Of a stretch of DNA of 64,000 nucleotides, positions 52,884 to 62,022 are shown piece by piece (position 1 is the first letter of the stretch; every line of letters begins with the position of its first letter). Source of the DNA: Oceanobacillus halophilus (GTDB lineage: Bacteria; Bacillota; Bacilli; Bacillales; Amphibacillaceae). The DNA lies in contig NZ_RBZP01000002.1 in NCBI RefSeq assembly GCF_003628505.1, positions 62,001-126,000 on the forward strand, written 5' to 3'. The notes below the pieces were generated by a model, which had not been told where the DNA came from, did not search any database, and was given only the letters and a program-made list of their open reading frames with translations. The position numbers and the translations under genes were made by a program.

Positions 52884-55400
52884 CTAGTTTCTACCATGAC
52901 AGTTCTTATACTTTTTGCCACTTCCGCATGGACAAGGGTCATTTCGTCCGACGGTTACTTTTTTCACAAATGGCTTGCGTACTTTCTTCTTACCTTCACT
53001 GCCACCTGCTACTGCTTGTGTGTTTTTCACTACTTCTTCCCGCTGAAGATTTTCACGAATTTGTGCCTTCATGATGTATTTAGTTACTTCTTCCTCTATG
53101 CTTGCAACCATTTCCTCAAACATATGGAATCCTTCCATTTGATACTCACGAAGCGGGTCATTTTGCCCGTAAGCTCTTAAATGAATCCCTTGACGCAATT
53201 GTTCCATTTGGTCGATATGATCCATCCATTTAGTATCTACAGCACGTAATACAATAACTTTTTGAAATTCCTGGAATTGTTCAGGCGACAACTGTTCCGC
53301 TTTTTCATCATATTTCTCTTGTACCTTCTTCATGATCAGTTCTGAGATTTCCTCGTTGTCTTTCCCTTTCAAATCATCTACTGATAGTTCTTCAGGATCA
53401 AATAAATTTCCATGTGCATAATCAACAAGAGCTTGTAATTCCCAATTTTCTTCATCGTTATCTTGCGTATGCATAGCTACAACACGATCAATGGATGATT
53501 TAATCATATTCTCAATGATTTCTCGCAAATCATCTTCCCCATCGATAATTTCAAAACGCTGCTTATAAATAATTTCGCGTTGTTCGCGTAATACATCATC
53601 ATAGGCAAGCACTTGTTTACGTGCGTCAAAGTTATTACCTTCCACTCGTTTTTGAGCAGATTCTACAGCGCGTGAAACCATTTTACTTTCTATTGGCTGA
53701 TCGTCATCCATACCTAAACGTTCCATCATTGATTTTAAGTTGTCCGATCCAAATCGACGCATCAACTCATCTTCCATGGAAAGATAAAATTGAGTTATAC
53801 CAGGATCTCCCTGACGACCAGAACGCCCACGCAACTGATTATCAATTCGACGGGATTCATGACGTTCTGTCCCGATGACAGCTAGTCCACCTAATTCTTT
53901 TACACCTTCACCAAGTTTAATATCCGTACCACGTCCAGCCATATTTGTTGCAATCGTTACTGATCCTTGATGGCCTGCATTCTCGATGATTTCAGCTTCT
54001 TTGAAGTGGTTTTTAGCATTTAACACATTATGTTTAATGCCTGCTTTTTTCAAGTAATTTGATATCAGTTCTGACGTTTCTACCGCGACCGTACCTACTA
54101 ACACTGGTTGGCCCTGTTTATTTCTTTCTTTGATTTCCTCAACTACAGCACGGAATTTTCCATCCATCGTTTTATAAATCAAGTCTGCTCTGTCGTCACG
54201 AACAATTGGCTTATTGGTGGGAATAGCAATAACATCCATATTATAAATGTTTCTGAATTCCTCTTCTTCTGTTTTCGCAGTACCAGTCATACCAGCTAAC
54301 TTATTGTACATACGGAAGAAGTTTTGGAAAGTGATCGATGCTAAAGTCATACTTTCATTTTGAATTTGCAATCCTTCTTTAGCCTCGATTGCCTGATGAA
54401 GTCCATCACTGTAACGCCGTCCTTTCATAAGACGGCCAGTAAAGGAGTCAATGATAACTACTTCACCTTCTTGCACCATATAATCAACATCCCGGTGCAT
54501 GGATACATGTGCTTTCAATGCTTGGTTTATATGATGAGTTAGTGACACATTGTTTAAGTCAAACAAATTCTCAATGTGGAAGAATTTCTCTGCCTTATTA
54601 ATCCCTTCTTCGGTCAGTTGAACTCCTTTTGTTTTTTCATCATAAGTATAATCAGATTCCTTGTTCAAAGTACTTACAAAACTATCTGCTTGTTGATATA
54701 GAGCTGCTGATTTTTTAGCAGACCCGGAAATAATAAGTGGCGTTCTTGCTTCATCAATTAAGATGGAGTCCACTTCATCGATAATTGCAAAATTAAGAGG
54801 GCGCTGTACCATTTGATTTTTGTATAGCACCATATTATCCCGTAAATAATCAAATCCAAATTCATTATTGGTACCATAGGTAATATCACAATAGTAGGCT
54901 TCTCGTTTCTCTTCCTTAGAAAGGCCGTTCGTGTTTAAACCGACTGTTAATCCTAAGAAATGATGTAATTCCCCCATTTCTTTAGCATCACGATCCGCTA
55001 AGTAATCATTTACTGTGATGATATGAACGCCTTTTCCTGCAATTGCATTTAAGTAAGCTGGCATAGTAGAAGCGAGTGTCTTCCCTTCACCAGTTTTCAT
55101 TTCTGATATGTTACCTTCATGTATGGCAATACCACCCATAAGCTGCACTTTAAATGGTCGCATTCCCAGTACACGTCTGGATGCTTCACGCACAACAGCG
55201 AACGCTTCGACTAACATGTCATCTAAACTTTCTCCATTATTGTACCTTTCTTTAAACTCAGCCGTTTTTTCCTGAAGTTCAGTATCGGATAACTTCTCCA
55301 TTTGAGGTTCTAAAGCTTCTATTTGATCGACTCTTTTTTGTAGTCGATTTAACTGTTTTTTATTACCATCACCAAAAATTTTTGTGAGTAGTCCTGCCAT
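52884..55400 (-). CDS. secA: Preprotein translocase ATPase SecA
   Basis: Motor of the Sec export pathway. 838 aa. Walker A in [12 protein letters not shown] (about residue 100), DEAD-like [13 protein letters not shown], motif [30 protein letters not shown], and the C-terminal zinc-binding [19 protein letters not shown] 55400 is preceded by AGGGAGCG; nine upstream codons lack an RBS. Followed by prfB as in B. subtilis. Confidence 0.97.
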   Translation of the reverse strand: MAGLLTKIFGDGNKKQLNRLQKRVDQIEALEPQMEKLSDTELQEKTAEFKERYNNGESLDDMLVEAFAVVREASRRVLGMRPFKVQLMGGIAIHEGNISEMKTGEGKTLASTMPAYLNAIAGKGVHIITVNDYLADRDAKEMGELHHFLGLTVGLNTNGLSKEEKREAYYCDITYGTNNEFGFDYLRDNMVLYKNQMVQRPLNFAIIDEVDSILIDEARTPLIISGSAKKSAALYQQADSFVSTLNKESDYTYDEKTKGVQLTEEGINKAEKFFHIENLFDLNNVSLTHHINQALKAHVSMHRDVDYMVQEGEVVIIDSFTGRLMKGRRYSDGLHQAIEAKEGLQIQNESMTLASITFQNFFRMYNKLAGMTGTAKTEEEEFRNIYNMDVIAIPTNKPIVRDDRADLIYKTMDGKFRAVVEEIKERNKQGQPVLVGTVAVETSELISNYLKKAGIKHNVLNAKNHFKEAEIIENAGHQGSVTIATNMAGRGTDIKLGEGVKELGGLAVIGTERHESRRIDNQLRGRSGRQGDPGITQFYLSMEDELMRRFGSDNLKSMMERLGMDDDQPIESKMVSRAVESAQKRVEGNNFDARKQVLAYDDVLREQREIIYKQRFEIIDGEDDLREIIENMIKSSIDRVVAMHTQDNDEENWELQALVDYAHGNLFDPEELSVDDLKGKDNEEISELIMKKVQEKYDEKAEQLSPEQFQEFQKVIVLRAVDTKWMDHIDQMEQLRQGIHLRAYGQNDPLREYQMEGFHMFEEMVASIEEEVTKYIMKAQIRENLQREEVVKNTQAVAGGSEGKKKVRKPFVKKVTVGRNDPCPCGSGKKYKNCHGRN

Positions 55401-55637
55401 TAAATTACGCTCCCTATTAATAATCAATAAACTTTTCTATTGTTTTATAATAACACTTTCTAAATATTTATGACAACTGTATACAACAATCGTACTGAAC
55501 CTTGAAATGCAAGCACTATTTATAGATTGACACTAGTGGTAGGATGTTGCTTGTTTAGCTTTAGCGTTGTTAAAATCTAACCCTCTGAACTATTCAATTA
55601 GGCTCTTTTCGTATAATTTGTTGCTATTTAACATCAC

Positions 55638-56120
55638 AGTTGATAGAAACTTCTGATTTATTTAATTAAGAATAGTGCTTAACCCCGGCTACGGAAATAC
55701 ACTGCGCTTTCCGTGGGCGGCTGCTGAGCCTCCTCGAGCTGACGCTCTGCGGGGTCTCACCTAGGCTTTTTCTCCCACAGGAGTCTCCGCGTATTTCGCT
55801 TCGCTAGTTTGATTCTTTTGGCTCCCTTGCACGGTATTATCTATGTAAATATAGCCTACCACTATTAAGCTGGTTGATTGGAGCGGAGGGCAGTCGACTC
55901 CTGCGGGAAAAAGCACGTGTCTGAAGACCCCGCAGGACAAGGAAAGCTTCGTCAGTGAAACATCGCACGCAAAAAAAGTGCTCTTCTTTTTCAAGGAAGT
56001 GGTTTTCTTCCGAGGAGGCTGAGGCCGTGCCCGCGGAAAGCGACTGCCCGAAGTGGAAATCAACAAAGCACTTCGCTTAGGCATTTATCTTTAATTAAGT
56101 TAGTCAACAGTCTTTACAAA
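55638..56120. repeat. Dispersed inverted-repeat element, copy E (variant right module)
   Basis: Left end GTTGATAGAAACTTCTGATT and left module GGCTACGGAAATACACTGCG ... CACAGGAGTCTCCGCGTATT. Right module differs at its start (GGAGCGGAGGGCAGTCGACT) and end (GCGACTGCCCGAAGTGGAAA), and contains an extra stretch with GTGTCTGAAGACCCCGCAGG. Right end CAACAGTCTTTACAAA. A 107-codon frame on the minus strand (55761-56084) is the peptide image of the repeat, not a gene. Confidence 0.88.
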
Positions 56121-56200
56121 GTTCAACTCAGAGTCACTAGACGCAACCTTCTACAGTAGGTTGAACAATTCCGATTTGTTAGAACAGTAGCTTAAAAAAG

Positions 56201-56232
56201 AGGAGAGTAATCTGAGGATAGACTACTCTCCT
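56201..56232 (-). terminator. Terminator after the small unknown gene
   Basis: A perfect 9-bp stem AGGAGAGTA / TACTCTCCT with a 14-nt loop and six T on the minus strand. Confidence 0.85.
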
Positions 56233-56266
56233 AAAGGAAGGAAATATAGGGGGAACTTTTTGGAAA

Positions 56267-56434
56267 CTATTTAGCGAGGTATTGTTTATGGTTGGTATCT
56301 GGCAGCTTCTGGGATAAATCGGTTATTCTCCGATTCGTAACAGCTATTATCTCAACCAACTGTGCAATGGTTTTCTCTTGTTGTTTTAACTTATTAAGCA
56401 TATTGTTGAATGCTATTTTCTCTTGTTCATTCAT
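56267..56434 (-). CDS. Small helical protein of unknown function (55 aa)
   Basis: A short gene between the repeat and hpf. It has an AGGAGGTG ribosome binding site, an uninterrupted frame of 55 codons from ATG 56434 (57 from an in-frame GTG at 56440, which has better RBS spacing), and a strong terminator 35 nt after its stop. The peptide starts MNEQEKIAFNNMLNKLKQQE and continues with TIAQLVEIIAVTNRRITDLS; it looks like one long amphipathic helix, possibly a short coiled coil. I do not recognise the family. Confidence 0.65.
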   Translation of the reverse strand: MNEQEKIAFNNMLNKLKQQEKTIAQLVEIIAVTNRRITDLSQKLPDTNHKQYLAK

Positions 56435-56642
56435 TTGCACCACACACCTCCTAGTTCCATTGTCTTAGTTTTATCACACAACCCATCAATGGACCAGTTT
56501 CGTTTTTGAAATTTCAGCGCCTTTATAGGCTTTATATGTAACTAATTTCCGACTATATCCTCTTAATTTTGCGATATTCTACCAAAAATACTTGCCATAT
56601 TTTAATTTCTTTATATTTATCGACATTTACCGACATATTAAA

Positions 56643-56669
56643 AACGGCGACTCATTATGAGTCGCCGTT
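56643..56669 (-). terminator. Terminator after hpf
   Basis: A perfect 12-bp GC-rich stem AACGGCGACTCA / TGAGTCGCCGTT with a 3-nt loop and TTTTTAA on minus. Confidence 0.93.
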
Positions 56670-56682
56670 GTCATTTATTTTA

Positions 56683-57234
56683 TTATACGTTTGGTTCAAT
56701 CAAACCATATTTACCATCTTTACGACGATAAACAACGTTAGATTCACCAGACTTATCGTTAGTAAATACAAAAAATTCATGACCTAGCATATCCATTTGC
56801 AAGATTGCTTCCTCTGGATCCATTGGTTTTAAGTTAAAACGTTTTGTTCGAACAATTTTAAATTCATCTTCATCATGCTGGTTATTTAAAGATTCTTTTT
56901 CCATTTTGGCAAAGGCATGCTTAGGAGCACCGTTTTGACGAGCCTTGCGATTGATTTTAGTTTTATGTTTTCTAATTTGTCTTTCAAGTTTGTCAACAAC
57001 TAAATCAATGGCTGCATATAAATCTATATGTTGTACTTCACCACGTAATAGTAGATTTGGCATCGGTATAGTTACCTCGATCCGCTGCTCATCATTATAG
57101 ACACTAAGATTAACATGTACGTCAGATGCTGGAGGCGTGTCAAAATATCTTTCTAATTTGCTGATTTTTTTCTCCACATAATCTTTTATTGCTCCAGTCA
57201 CCTCAATATTTTCACCACGAATGTTAAATTTCAT
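56683..57234 (-). CDS. hpf: Ribosome hibernation promoting factor, long form
   Basis: Binds 30S subunits and dimerises 70S ribosomes into inactive 100S particles in stationary phase or stress. 183 aa: N-terminal domain (residues 1-100, MKFNIRGENIEVTGAIKDYV), charged linker, and C-terminal dimerisation domain (FNLKPMDPEEAILQMDMLGH, about 130-183), the long type typical of Firmicutes (YvyD). GGAGGACAC before ATG. Upstream carries overlapping candidate sigma-B and sigma-H promoters. Confidence 0.96.
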   Translation of the reverse strand: MKFNIRGENIEVTGAIKDYVEKKISKLERYFDTPPASDVHVNLSVYNDEQRIEVTIPMPNLLLRGEVQHIDLYAAIDLVVDKLERQIRKHKTKINRKARQNGAPKHAFAKMEKESLNNQHDEDEFKIVRTKRFNLKPMDPEEAILQMDMLGHEFFVFTNDKSGESNVVYRRKDGKYGLIEPNV

Positions 57235-57264
57235 ATAAAGTGTCCTCCTTTCCTTATATGTACA

Positions 57265-57301
57265 TTATACTATGTTTATACCTAATTTTCCTGCTTTAAC
57301 A
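57265..57301 (-). promoter_or_regulatory. Overlapping sigma-H and sigma-B-like promoters of hpf
   Basis: On minus, GCAGGAAAA (57294-57286) fits the sigma-H -35, and ATAGTATAA 12 nt later fits its -10 except one base. TGTTAA (57301-57296) and AGGTAT (57283-57278), 12 nt apart, resemble sigma-B elements. B. subtilis yvyD is known to depend on both factors. Confidence 0.55.
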
Positions 57302-57453
57302 CTATAAAAATTGTGTCCAAATTCGTTCTTTTTTGTAAAATCATACACAAAAATTGATACAGTGCAGTTTATCGCGCAAAAGAAAATATAACATTTTTAT
57401 TGAAATCGCTCATAAAAGATTATTGCTTTTGTACATGTCATAATCTCATTTTT

Positions 57454-57896
57454 ATATAGATTATTGATTACTTTAATTAAGAATACTGCTATATGTCCGC
57501 TACGGAAATACACTACGCTTTCCGCGGGCGCTGCTGAGCCTACTCCGAGCTATCGCTCTCCGTAGTCTCACCTAGGCTTTTCTTCCCGCAGGAGTCTCCG
57601 TGTATTTCCGCTCCGCTAAGTTCCTGCTCTACTTGATTTTAACTAGAAAAATTGGTTTTCAGGAGGAACAACAACCCCAAACGTGACATTATAGGGTATA
57701 GCTTATAAATATCTATAGCAAGTAATATAGCGGGGGGGGGATTACGAAGACTCCGCAGTTATGGTTTTTCCCCGAGGAGGCTGAGGCCGTGCCCGCGGAA
57801 AGCGAAGTATTCTGCCGGAGCGAATCCTAGCACAAAACTTTCATCAGTGTAAGCGAGAGCTAACTATTCTTAATTAAATATATCAACAGTTTCTAA
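57454..57896. repeat. Dispersed inverted-repeat element, copy F
   Basis: Left end TATATAGATTATTGATTACT, complete left module (CGCTACGGAAATACACTACG ... CAGGAGTCTCCGTGTATTTC), linker shared with copy A, a G-run (GCGGGGGGGGGG) at the start of a shortened right module, then CGAGGAGGCTGAGGCCGTGC, GAAGTATTCTGCCGGAGCGA, and right end TATATCAACAGTTTCTAAC. It separates hpf from fliT. No gene in 57240-57950. Confidence 0.88.
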
Positions 57897-57950
57897 CAAC
57901 TACGAATTTTAATAAAACAAACGAAAAGAGCCTTTTTTAAAGACCCTTTA

Positions 57951-58304
57951 TTACTTTTTCTTATCCATATACATTCCATCCATTACCTGAACATTACGAT
58001 AAGGATTGATATAACTTTGATTCGTTTTCTTTTGTCTTTTCACTTGTTTCATTTCGGATTTTAATTCCGTTGATAACTTATTCATCATTGTTTGAATATC
58101 CTTATTTAAGGTCACTAATTCTTTGCCAATCTCCTTTTCTTCTTCCGTAAATGGCGATTCTAGTTGTTCCATACACTTAGCTCTTGCATGAAGCAATTCA
58201 TGTACTTTATTAATAGAATCCTCTCTTTGATTGGACGGGATATCCTTATCTAGTAGATTCTTCATTTCAACCGTAATATCATATATCTTTTGAACTGGAT
58301 TCAT
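57951..58304 (-). CDS. fliT: Flagellar chaperone FliT-like protein
   Basis: 117-aa, almost entirely helical, charged protein (ITVEMKNLLDKDIPSNQRED, TLNKDIQTMMNKLSTELKSE). FliT proteins bind the FliD cap protein before export. Sequence is weakly conserved in general; assignment rests on size, helicity and position directly after fliS (stop of fliS adjoins its ATG). Last gene of the flaG-fliD-fliS-fliT unit. Confidence 0.8.
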   Translation of the reverse strand: MNPVQKIYDITVEMKNLLDKDIPSNQREDSINKVHELLHARAKCMEQLESPFTEEEKEIGKELVTLNKDIQTMMNKLSTELKSEMKQVKRQKKTNQSYINPYRNVQVMDGMYMDKKK

Positions 58305-58706
58305 TTATACTTGTGCACCTTGTGTATAGTTTTGCTTTCTAGTTTGAATAATCACTTGCTTCCAAGTGTCACGGAATTCTGTTACAAAGCCTAGAACCTC
58401 TTCTAAGATAGCTTTATCATTTTTAATATTCGCTTCTTTTAATTGAAAGTGCAAATACTCATAAAGAGGCAATATCTGCTTCGATATTTCGATTTTCTGA
58501 TCTAAAGTAATCATTAATTCTTGTATAATATTTTGTGCCTTTTGTATATTTGTATTTTTAGCCTCATAATCGTTATTTTCCATATCTTTCATCGCTTGTT
58601 TAATGAACTTCATACAGCCATTATACAGCATGAGTGTAAGTTCTCCTCCTGATGCCGTATTAACAGCGTTATTCTGATAGGTATGATAGGCTTTATTCAT
58701 TACCAT
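58305..58706 (-). CDS. fliS: Flagellar export chaperone FliS
   Basis: Cytosolic chaperone of flagellin; it also binds FliW in Bacillus. 133 aa four-helix protein: YQNNAVNTASGGELTLMLYN (conserved NxVxTASPxELxLMLY), KAQNIIQELMITLD, EANIKNDKAILEEVLGFVTE and FRDTWKQVI. ATG 58706 follows AAGGAG by 10 nt; the open frame upstream lies in the fliD end and is unsupported. Confidence 0.95.
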   Translation of the reverse strand: MVMNKAYHTYQNNAVNTASGGELTLMLYNGCMKFIKQAMKDMENNDYEAKNTNIQKAQNIIQELMITLDQKIEISKQILPLYEYLHFQLKEANIKNDKAILEEVLGFVTEFRDTWKQVIIQTRKQNYTQGAQV

Positions 58707-58728
58707 AAATCGTTCACTCCTTATAAGG

Positions 58729-60243
58729 TTACTGACCACCGAAGTTAGACATCAGCATAGCAGATTGCTGATTCATCATAGAAATTGCTTCTTCCATCGC
58801 ACCGAATTGTCTCCAATATCTATCTTCCGTTTGGGTTAAACGGTCTTGAAATGCTTCCATGCGGTTTTGAATATCATCAATATTTTTCCCCAATGTATAA
58901 CTCTTTTCCTGATCCCAGGTTCTGCCAGCCCGTTGGTTGATTTGTTCCTCAATGGTTGAAAGGGAGTTATTTAAATGATCCATAATCCCTAAAGTATTTG
59001 TATCGCTATCACCAGCAAAAAGCTTATATATTCCATTAGGATCAGCATTAATCGCATCATCTAATTCTCCCTCGTCAATCTCCAGTTTTCCTCCATCTAA
59101 GTAATCTTTCGTAGTGGAGATTCCAATATCGGTAAGAAGTTTAAATGAACTGCCGGTCTCCATTTTTTCATACCAGTTTTGACGCAAACTAAACATTCCG
59201 GAAGAAATAATCGAATCTCCACGCAGGATTCCACTCTTGGCTTTTTCCTCCCAAAGTTCAATTTCCTTTTCATCCATTTCTTCTTTTTGTGCTTCCGTTA
59301 AAGGGGGATAATCTCGATGTCTTTCTTCCCGCTGGGAATCATTTAGCATTTCAATTAATTCGTTATATTTATCCACGAACTCTGTAATTTTCCCTTTGAT
59401 AGCATCTGTGTCAGTAGTTACTTTTAATGTAGCCGGATTACCTTCGTTGATGCCGTTAAACTCAAAAGTAATATGGTTAAGCGTATAAGTGTTTTCTGTA
59501 GTTTCTACTACATACCCATCGTTGTAGGTGAATTTAGCATTTTGTCCTCCATTTTCATTACTTTGGTGCATGTTTAATGCGTACTTAAAAAAGGAGTTTG
59601 TATCTGTGCCAAAAACAATCTCTTCACCATTTGGATTATAGTTACCTGTTCTAGTTGTTTCCATTACTACCCGTTCGGTATTGTCATCATAAAACATTCT
59701 TACATTGTTGTCCGGATCATTATTCACTTTTTTTAACACATCACTTAACGTATCATCTGCTTCTATCTCATATTCATGAGTTTTAGCTTCTCCATTTTCA
59801 TTGTATGTAATAAAAGAAAAAGTTTCGTTATCAGCAATACTGTAATTAAACTCATCTACAGTTTGTCCAATTAACTTTTCATCCGGATCTATCCTTACTT
59901 TATTACTCACATTAATTGCCGTACTTGCTAATTGATGAACTTCAACCTTATAACTTCCTTCTAGTGCACTTGTATTACCAGTGGCAGTCACTACGCCTTC
60001 ATCTGAGGAAGAAACTTTCTTTGTGTTATACATTTTACTCCCCTGCATACTATTAATCCCAGAGGTCAAATCCTTTAGTTCTTTCACCTTTGTATTTATT
60101 TCTCTAAATCTATCTCGCTGCCACTCCAGCTTTGTTTTATCCTGCTCCATTTTATCGAGTGGCAGTCTTTCTGCTTTCATTAAATCTTTGATAATGGTAT
60201 CTGTGTCTATACCACTAGCTAATCCACCTATTCTCATGCTCAT
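58729..60243 (-). CDS. fliD: Flagellar hook-associated protein 2 (filament cap) FliD
   Basis: Caps the filament and guides flagellin assembly. 504 aa. N-terminal MRIGGLASGIDTDTIIKDLM with DKMEQDKTKLEWQRDRFREI coiled coil, and a C-terminal coiled coil (IDDIQNRMEAFQDRLTQTED RYWRQF split around the Tyr-Trp). The central part is variable, as usual. ATG at 60243 or two codons later; RBS AAGGGG is rather far. Lies 16 nt after flaG. Confidence 0.95.
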   Translation of the reverse strand: MSMRIGGLASGIDTDTIIKDLMKAERLPLDKMEQDKTKLEWQRDRFREINTKVKELKDLTSGINSMQGSKMYNTKKVSSSDEGVVTATGNTSALEGSYKVEVHQLASTAINVSNKVRIDPDEKLIGQTVDEFNYSIADNETFSFITYNENGEAKTHEYEIEADDTLSDVLKKVNNDPDNNVRMFYDDNTERVVMETTRTGNYNPNGEEIVFGTDTNSFFKYALNMHQSNENGGQNAKFTYNDGYVVETTENTYTLNHITFEFNGINEGNPATLKVTTDTDAIKGKITEFVDKYNELIEMLNDSQREERHRDYPPLTEAQKEEMDEKEIELWEEKAKSGILRGDSIISSGMFSLRQNWYEKMETGSSFKLLTDIGISTTKDYLDGGKLEIDEGELDDAINADPNGIYKLFAGDSDTNTLGIMDHLNNSLSTIEEQINQRAGRTWDQEKSYTLGKNIDDIQNRMEAFQDRLTQTEDRYWRQFGAMEEAISMMNQQSAMLMSNFGGQ

Positions 60244-60259
60244 TTAAGCAATCAGCCCC

Positions 60260-60628
60260 TTACACCTTTTTATCAATAAGAAACCCCATGAAATCAGCCA
60301 TTTCAGCGTACATATCTAATAATTTTTTGGGCGGGATTTCCTTGAGTACTTCCTTCGTACTTGAATCTATAACCGTTACATAATATCGCTCCAATTTATC
60401 ATGGAGTTCAAATTTAATATTCTTTCGTATAGGTTTAATAAAATCATTTAATGAAGATACTGCTCTTTCCACTTCGTCTTTTTCTACCATGTTAAGTTTG
60501 TCTTTTAAGATCAAATAATTAGTAGTTTCTGTTACTTCTATAGGTCTTTCCGACTTTGGTGAAATATCTTTGAAGTTGTCTACATGAAGCGGATGCCCGG
60601 AAATATTAATTCCTTTATCAAACATCAT
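60260..60628 (-). CDS. flaG: FlaG family flagellar protein (YvyC-like)
   Basis: 122 aa. Variable N-terminus, then the FlaG domain: VERAVSSLNDFIKPIRKNIK FELHDKLERYYVTVIDSSTK (split), VLKEIPPKKLLDMYAEMADF and GFLIDKKV. In several bacteria FlaG limits filament length. AAGGAG 8 nt before the ATG. In B. subtilis it sits between hag and fliD; here it directly follows csrA. Confidence 0.92.
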   Translation of the reverse strand: MMFDKGINISGHPLHVDNFKDISPKSERPIEVTETTNYLILKDKLNMVEKDEVERAVSSLNDFIKPIRKNIKFELHDKLERYYVTVIDSSTKEVLKEIPPKKLLDMYAEMADFMGFLIDKKV

Positions 60629-60708
60629 CCCCGCATCTCCTTATGATTTATTTACTTTTTATATCGGTTCTTGATCCAAAGTATTTAAGTTTTTTAGATA
60701 GAATTTCC

Positions 60709-60927
60709 TCATTTATCTTTTAATACTTTTAACATATTAGCAGGGATATTAGCTGCTTCATTATTTTGCTCTTGAATATCCAAATAAATCTCTTTTCGAT
60801 GGATTTCAACTGACTTCGGTGCTGAGATTCCCAATTTCACTTGATCGCCTTCTATCCCTATCACTTTAATTTCAATATTACTACCAATTTGTATGGATTC
60901 ATTTCGTTTTCTCGTTAGTACAAGCAT
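60709..60927 (-). CDS. csrA: Carbon storage / translation regulator CsrA
   Basis: Dimeric RNA-binding protein that blocks translation of hag mRNA in Bacillus until FliW sequesters it. 72 aa: [40 protein letters not shown] (split), [15 protein letters not shown]. The RNA-binding Arg44-like position is occupied by His-Arg in EIHRKEI. ATG is placed immediately after the fliW TAG, with AAGGGG inside fliW. Confidence 0.97.
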   Translation of the reverse strand: MLVLTRKRNESIQIGSNIEIKVIGIEGDQVKLGISAPKSVEIHRKEIYLDIQEQNNEAANIPANMLKVLKDK

Positions 60928-61374
60928 CTATTTTACCCCTTTCATCGAAGGCTCTGGATACATTAATGCCTTTGAGGGGTAATCTTCTTTATTGATAATA
61001 AATTGTTTTCCCAACATATGATTGGAATTAATAATTATTGGAGCTTTAAGATTGAGAGTGCTTGATGAAAAAGGATCTTTTAATGTCACAATAGAAAGAA
61101 CTGCTACTTCCTTTTCACTACTAATTTCAAGAGTTTCCAAAATGTTATCATCAAGCTCAAATGAATAGTTTGGATAAATAAGGTATGGATTTGTTACGAT
61201 AAATGATATATTTACCGAGCTTACTGACTGCAGTATTTGAAAAACCGGATTATCTGGAAAATCCAATAAGACAAATTGCTTTTCATCCAGAAAGCCAGGA
61301 ATACCACTTGGAAATTCAATAATCTTCTCACTATCAATCTCTACTTCACCTAAATATTTCGTTTGTAATTTCAT
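60928..61374 (-). CDS. fliW: Flagellar assembly factor FliW
   Basis: Antagonist of CsrA and partner of flagellin: free FliW binds CsrA and releases hag translation. 148 aa. KYLGEVEIDSEKIIEFPSGI PGFLDEKQFVLLDFPDNPVF (split) is the signature, followed by VNISFIVTNPYLIYPNY and LNLKAPIIINSNHMLGKQFI. ATG 61374 follows AAGGTGAG; three upstream codons (GTG start) are disfavoured. Adjoins csrA. Confidence 0.95.
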   Translation of the reverse strand: MKLQTKYLGEVEIDSEKIIEFPSGIPGFLDEKQFVLLDFPDNPVFQILQSVSSVNISFIVTNPYLIYPNYSFELDDNILETLEISSEKEVAVLSIVTLKDPFSSSTLNLKAPIIINSNHMLGKQFIINKEDYPSKALMYPEPSMKGVK

Positions 61375-61391
61375 TGTTCGCACTCACCTTT

Positions 61392-61958
61392 TTAGACACT
61401 AATGTTCACAAATTCTATATCCAGTTCTGCTTTTTGCATCAGGCTGGTTTGCAAAGAACCTGGGCTATAATGAATGATTGGTTTATTTGTTGTTGCTTCA
61501 ATAATTGGTTCATTAGTCTTAATATTAATCTGTACATCTGCAGGTTGATAATTAGTTTGGACCGAAAAATGTGATGGAATGAATTGTATACCGATAGACT
61601 TCATTTTACTAAAAGCGTGTGACACAGCCTGACGGGGGATCGGACTTCCTCCGTTTTCAATCCTCATTATCTCTGTACCTTCCCTTGCTCGTCTTGCTGT
61701 TCCTTCCTGAGCTTTCTTTATCCCCTCTTGAGCAAATTCGGTATTCAATCTAAAGATATGCTTTAAGTTCATATCTTCCCATGCCTTTGTTTGATCCATT
61801 TGCAGTTTTCCCGGTACGGTTTGTATGGATACTTCAGCTGGTGGTTGTTGAATGGAAAGGTCTGCTTTTGGCTGTTTGATTTCTAATTTTGCATCCGACT
61901 GATTCATTTGTATTTTTGCTAACTGGGACTGCATACGAATTTGTGGAAATTCCATCAT
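61392..61958 (-). CDS. yviE: YviE-like flagellar-operon protein (DUF6470 type)
   Basis: 188 aa, no membrane segment. The N-terminal part has repeated Ile/Gln-rich strands (IQMNQSDAKLEIKQPKADLS and SIQQPPAEVSIQTVPGKLQM), the middle is basic and helical (GTARRAREGTEIMRIENGGS), and the end beta-rich. The gene between flgL and fliW in B. subtilis is yviE, of unknown role, and this is its positional homologue. ATG 61958 follows GGAG; 13 codons upstream have no RBS. Confidence 0.8.
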   Translation of the reverse strand: MMEFPQIRMQSQLAKIQMNQSDAKLEIKQPKADLSIQQPPAEVSIQTVPGKLQMDQTKAWEDMNLKHIFRLNTEFAQEGIKKAQEGTARRAREGTEIMRIENGGSPIPRQAVSHAFSKMKSIGIQFIPSHFSVQTNYQPADVQINIKTNEPIIEATTNKPIIHYSPGSLQTSLMQKAELDIEFVNISV

Positions 61959-62022
61959 AACACTCCGATTCCATTTACAATAAAGACCCTTTCCCATGTC
62001 GGGTGAAGAGCCTTATAGAGAA

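Noticed and set aside
55761-56084. 107-codon minus-strand frame with RARPQPPRKK
   Set aside because: Peptide image of repeat copy E; the same RPQPPRKK appears at copy B, with no RBS or conservation expected.
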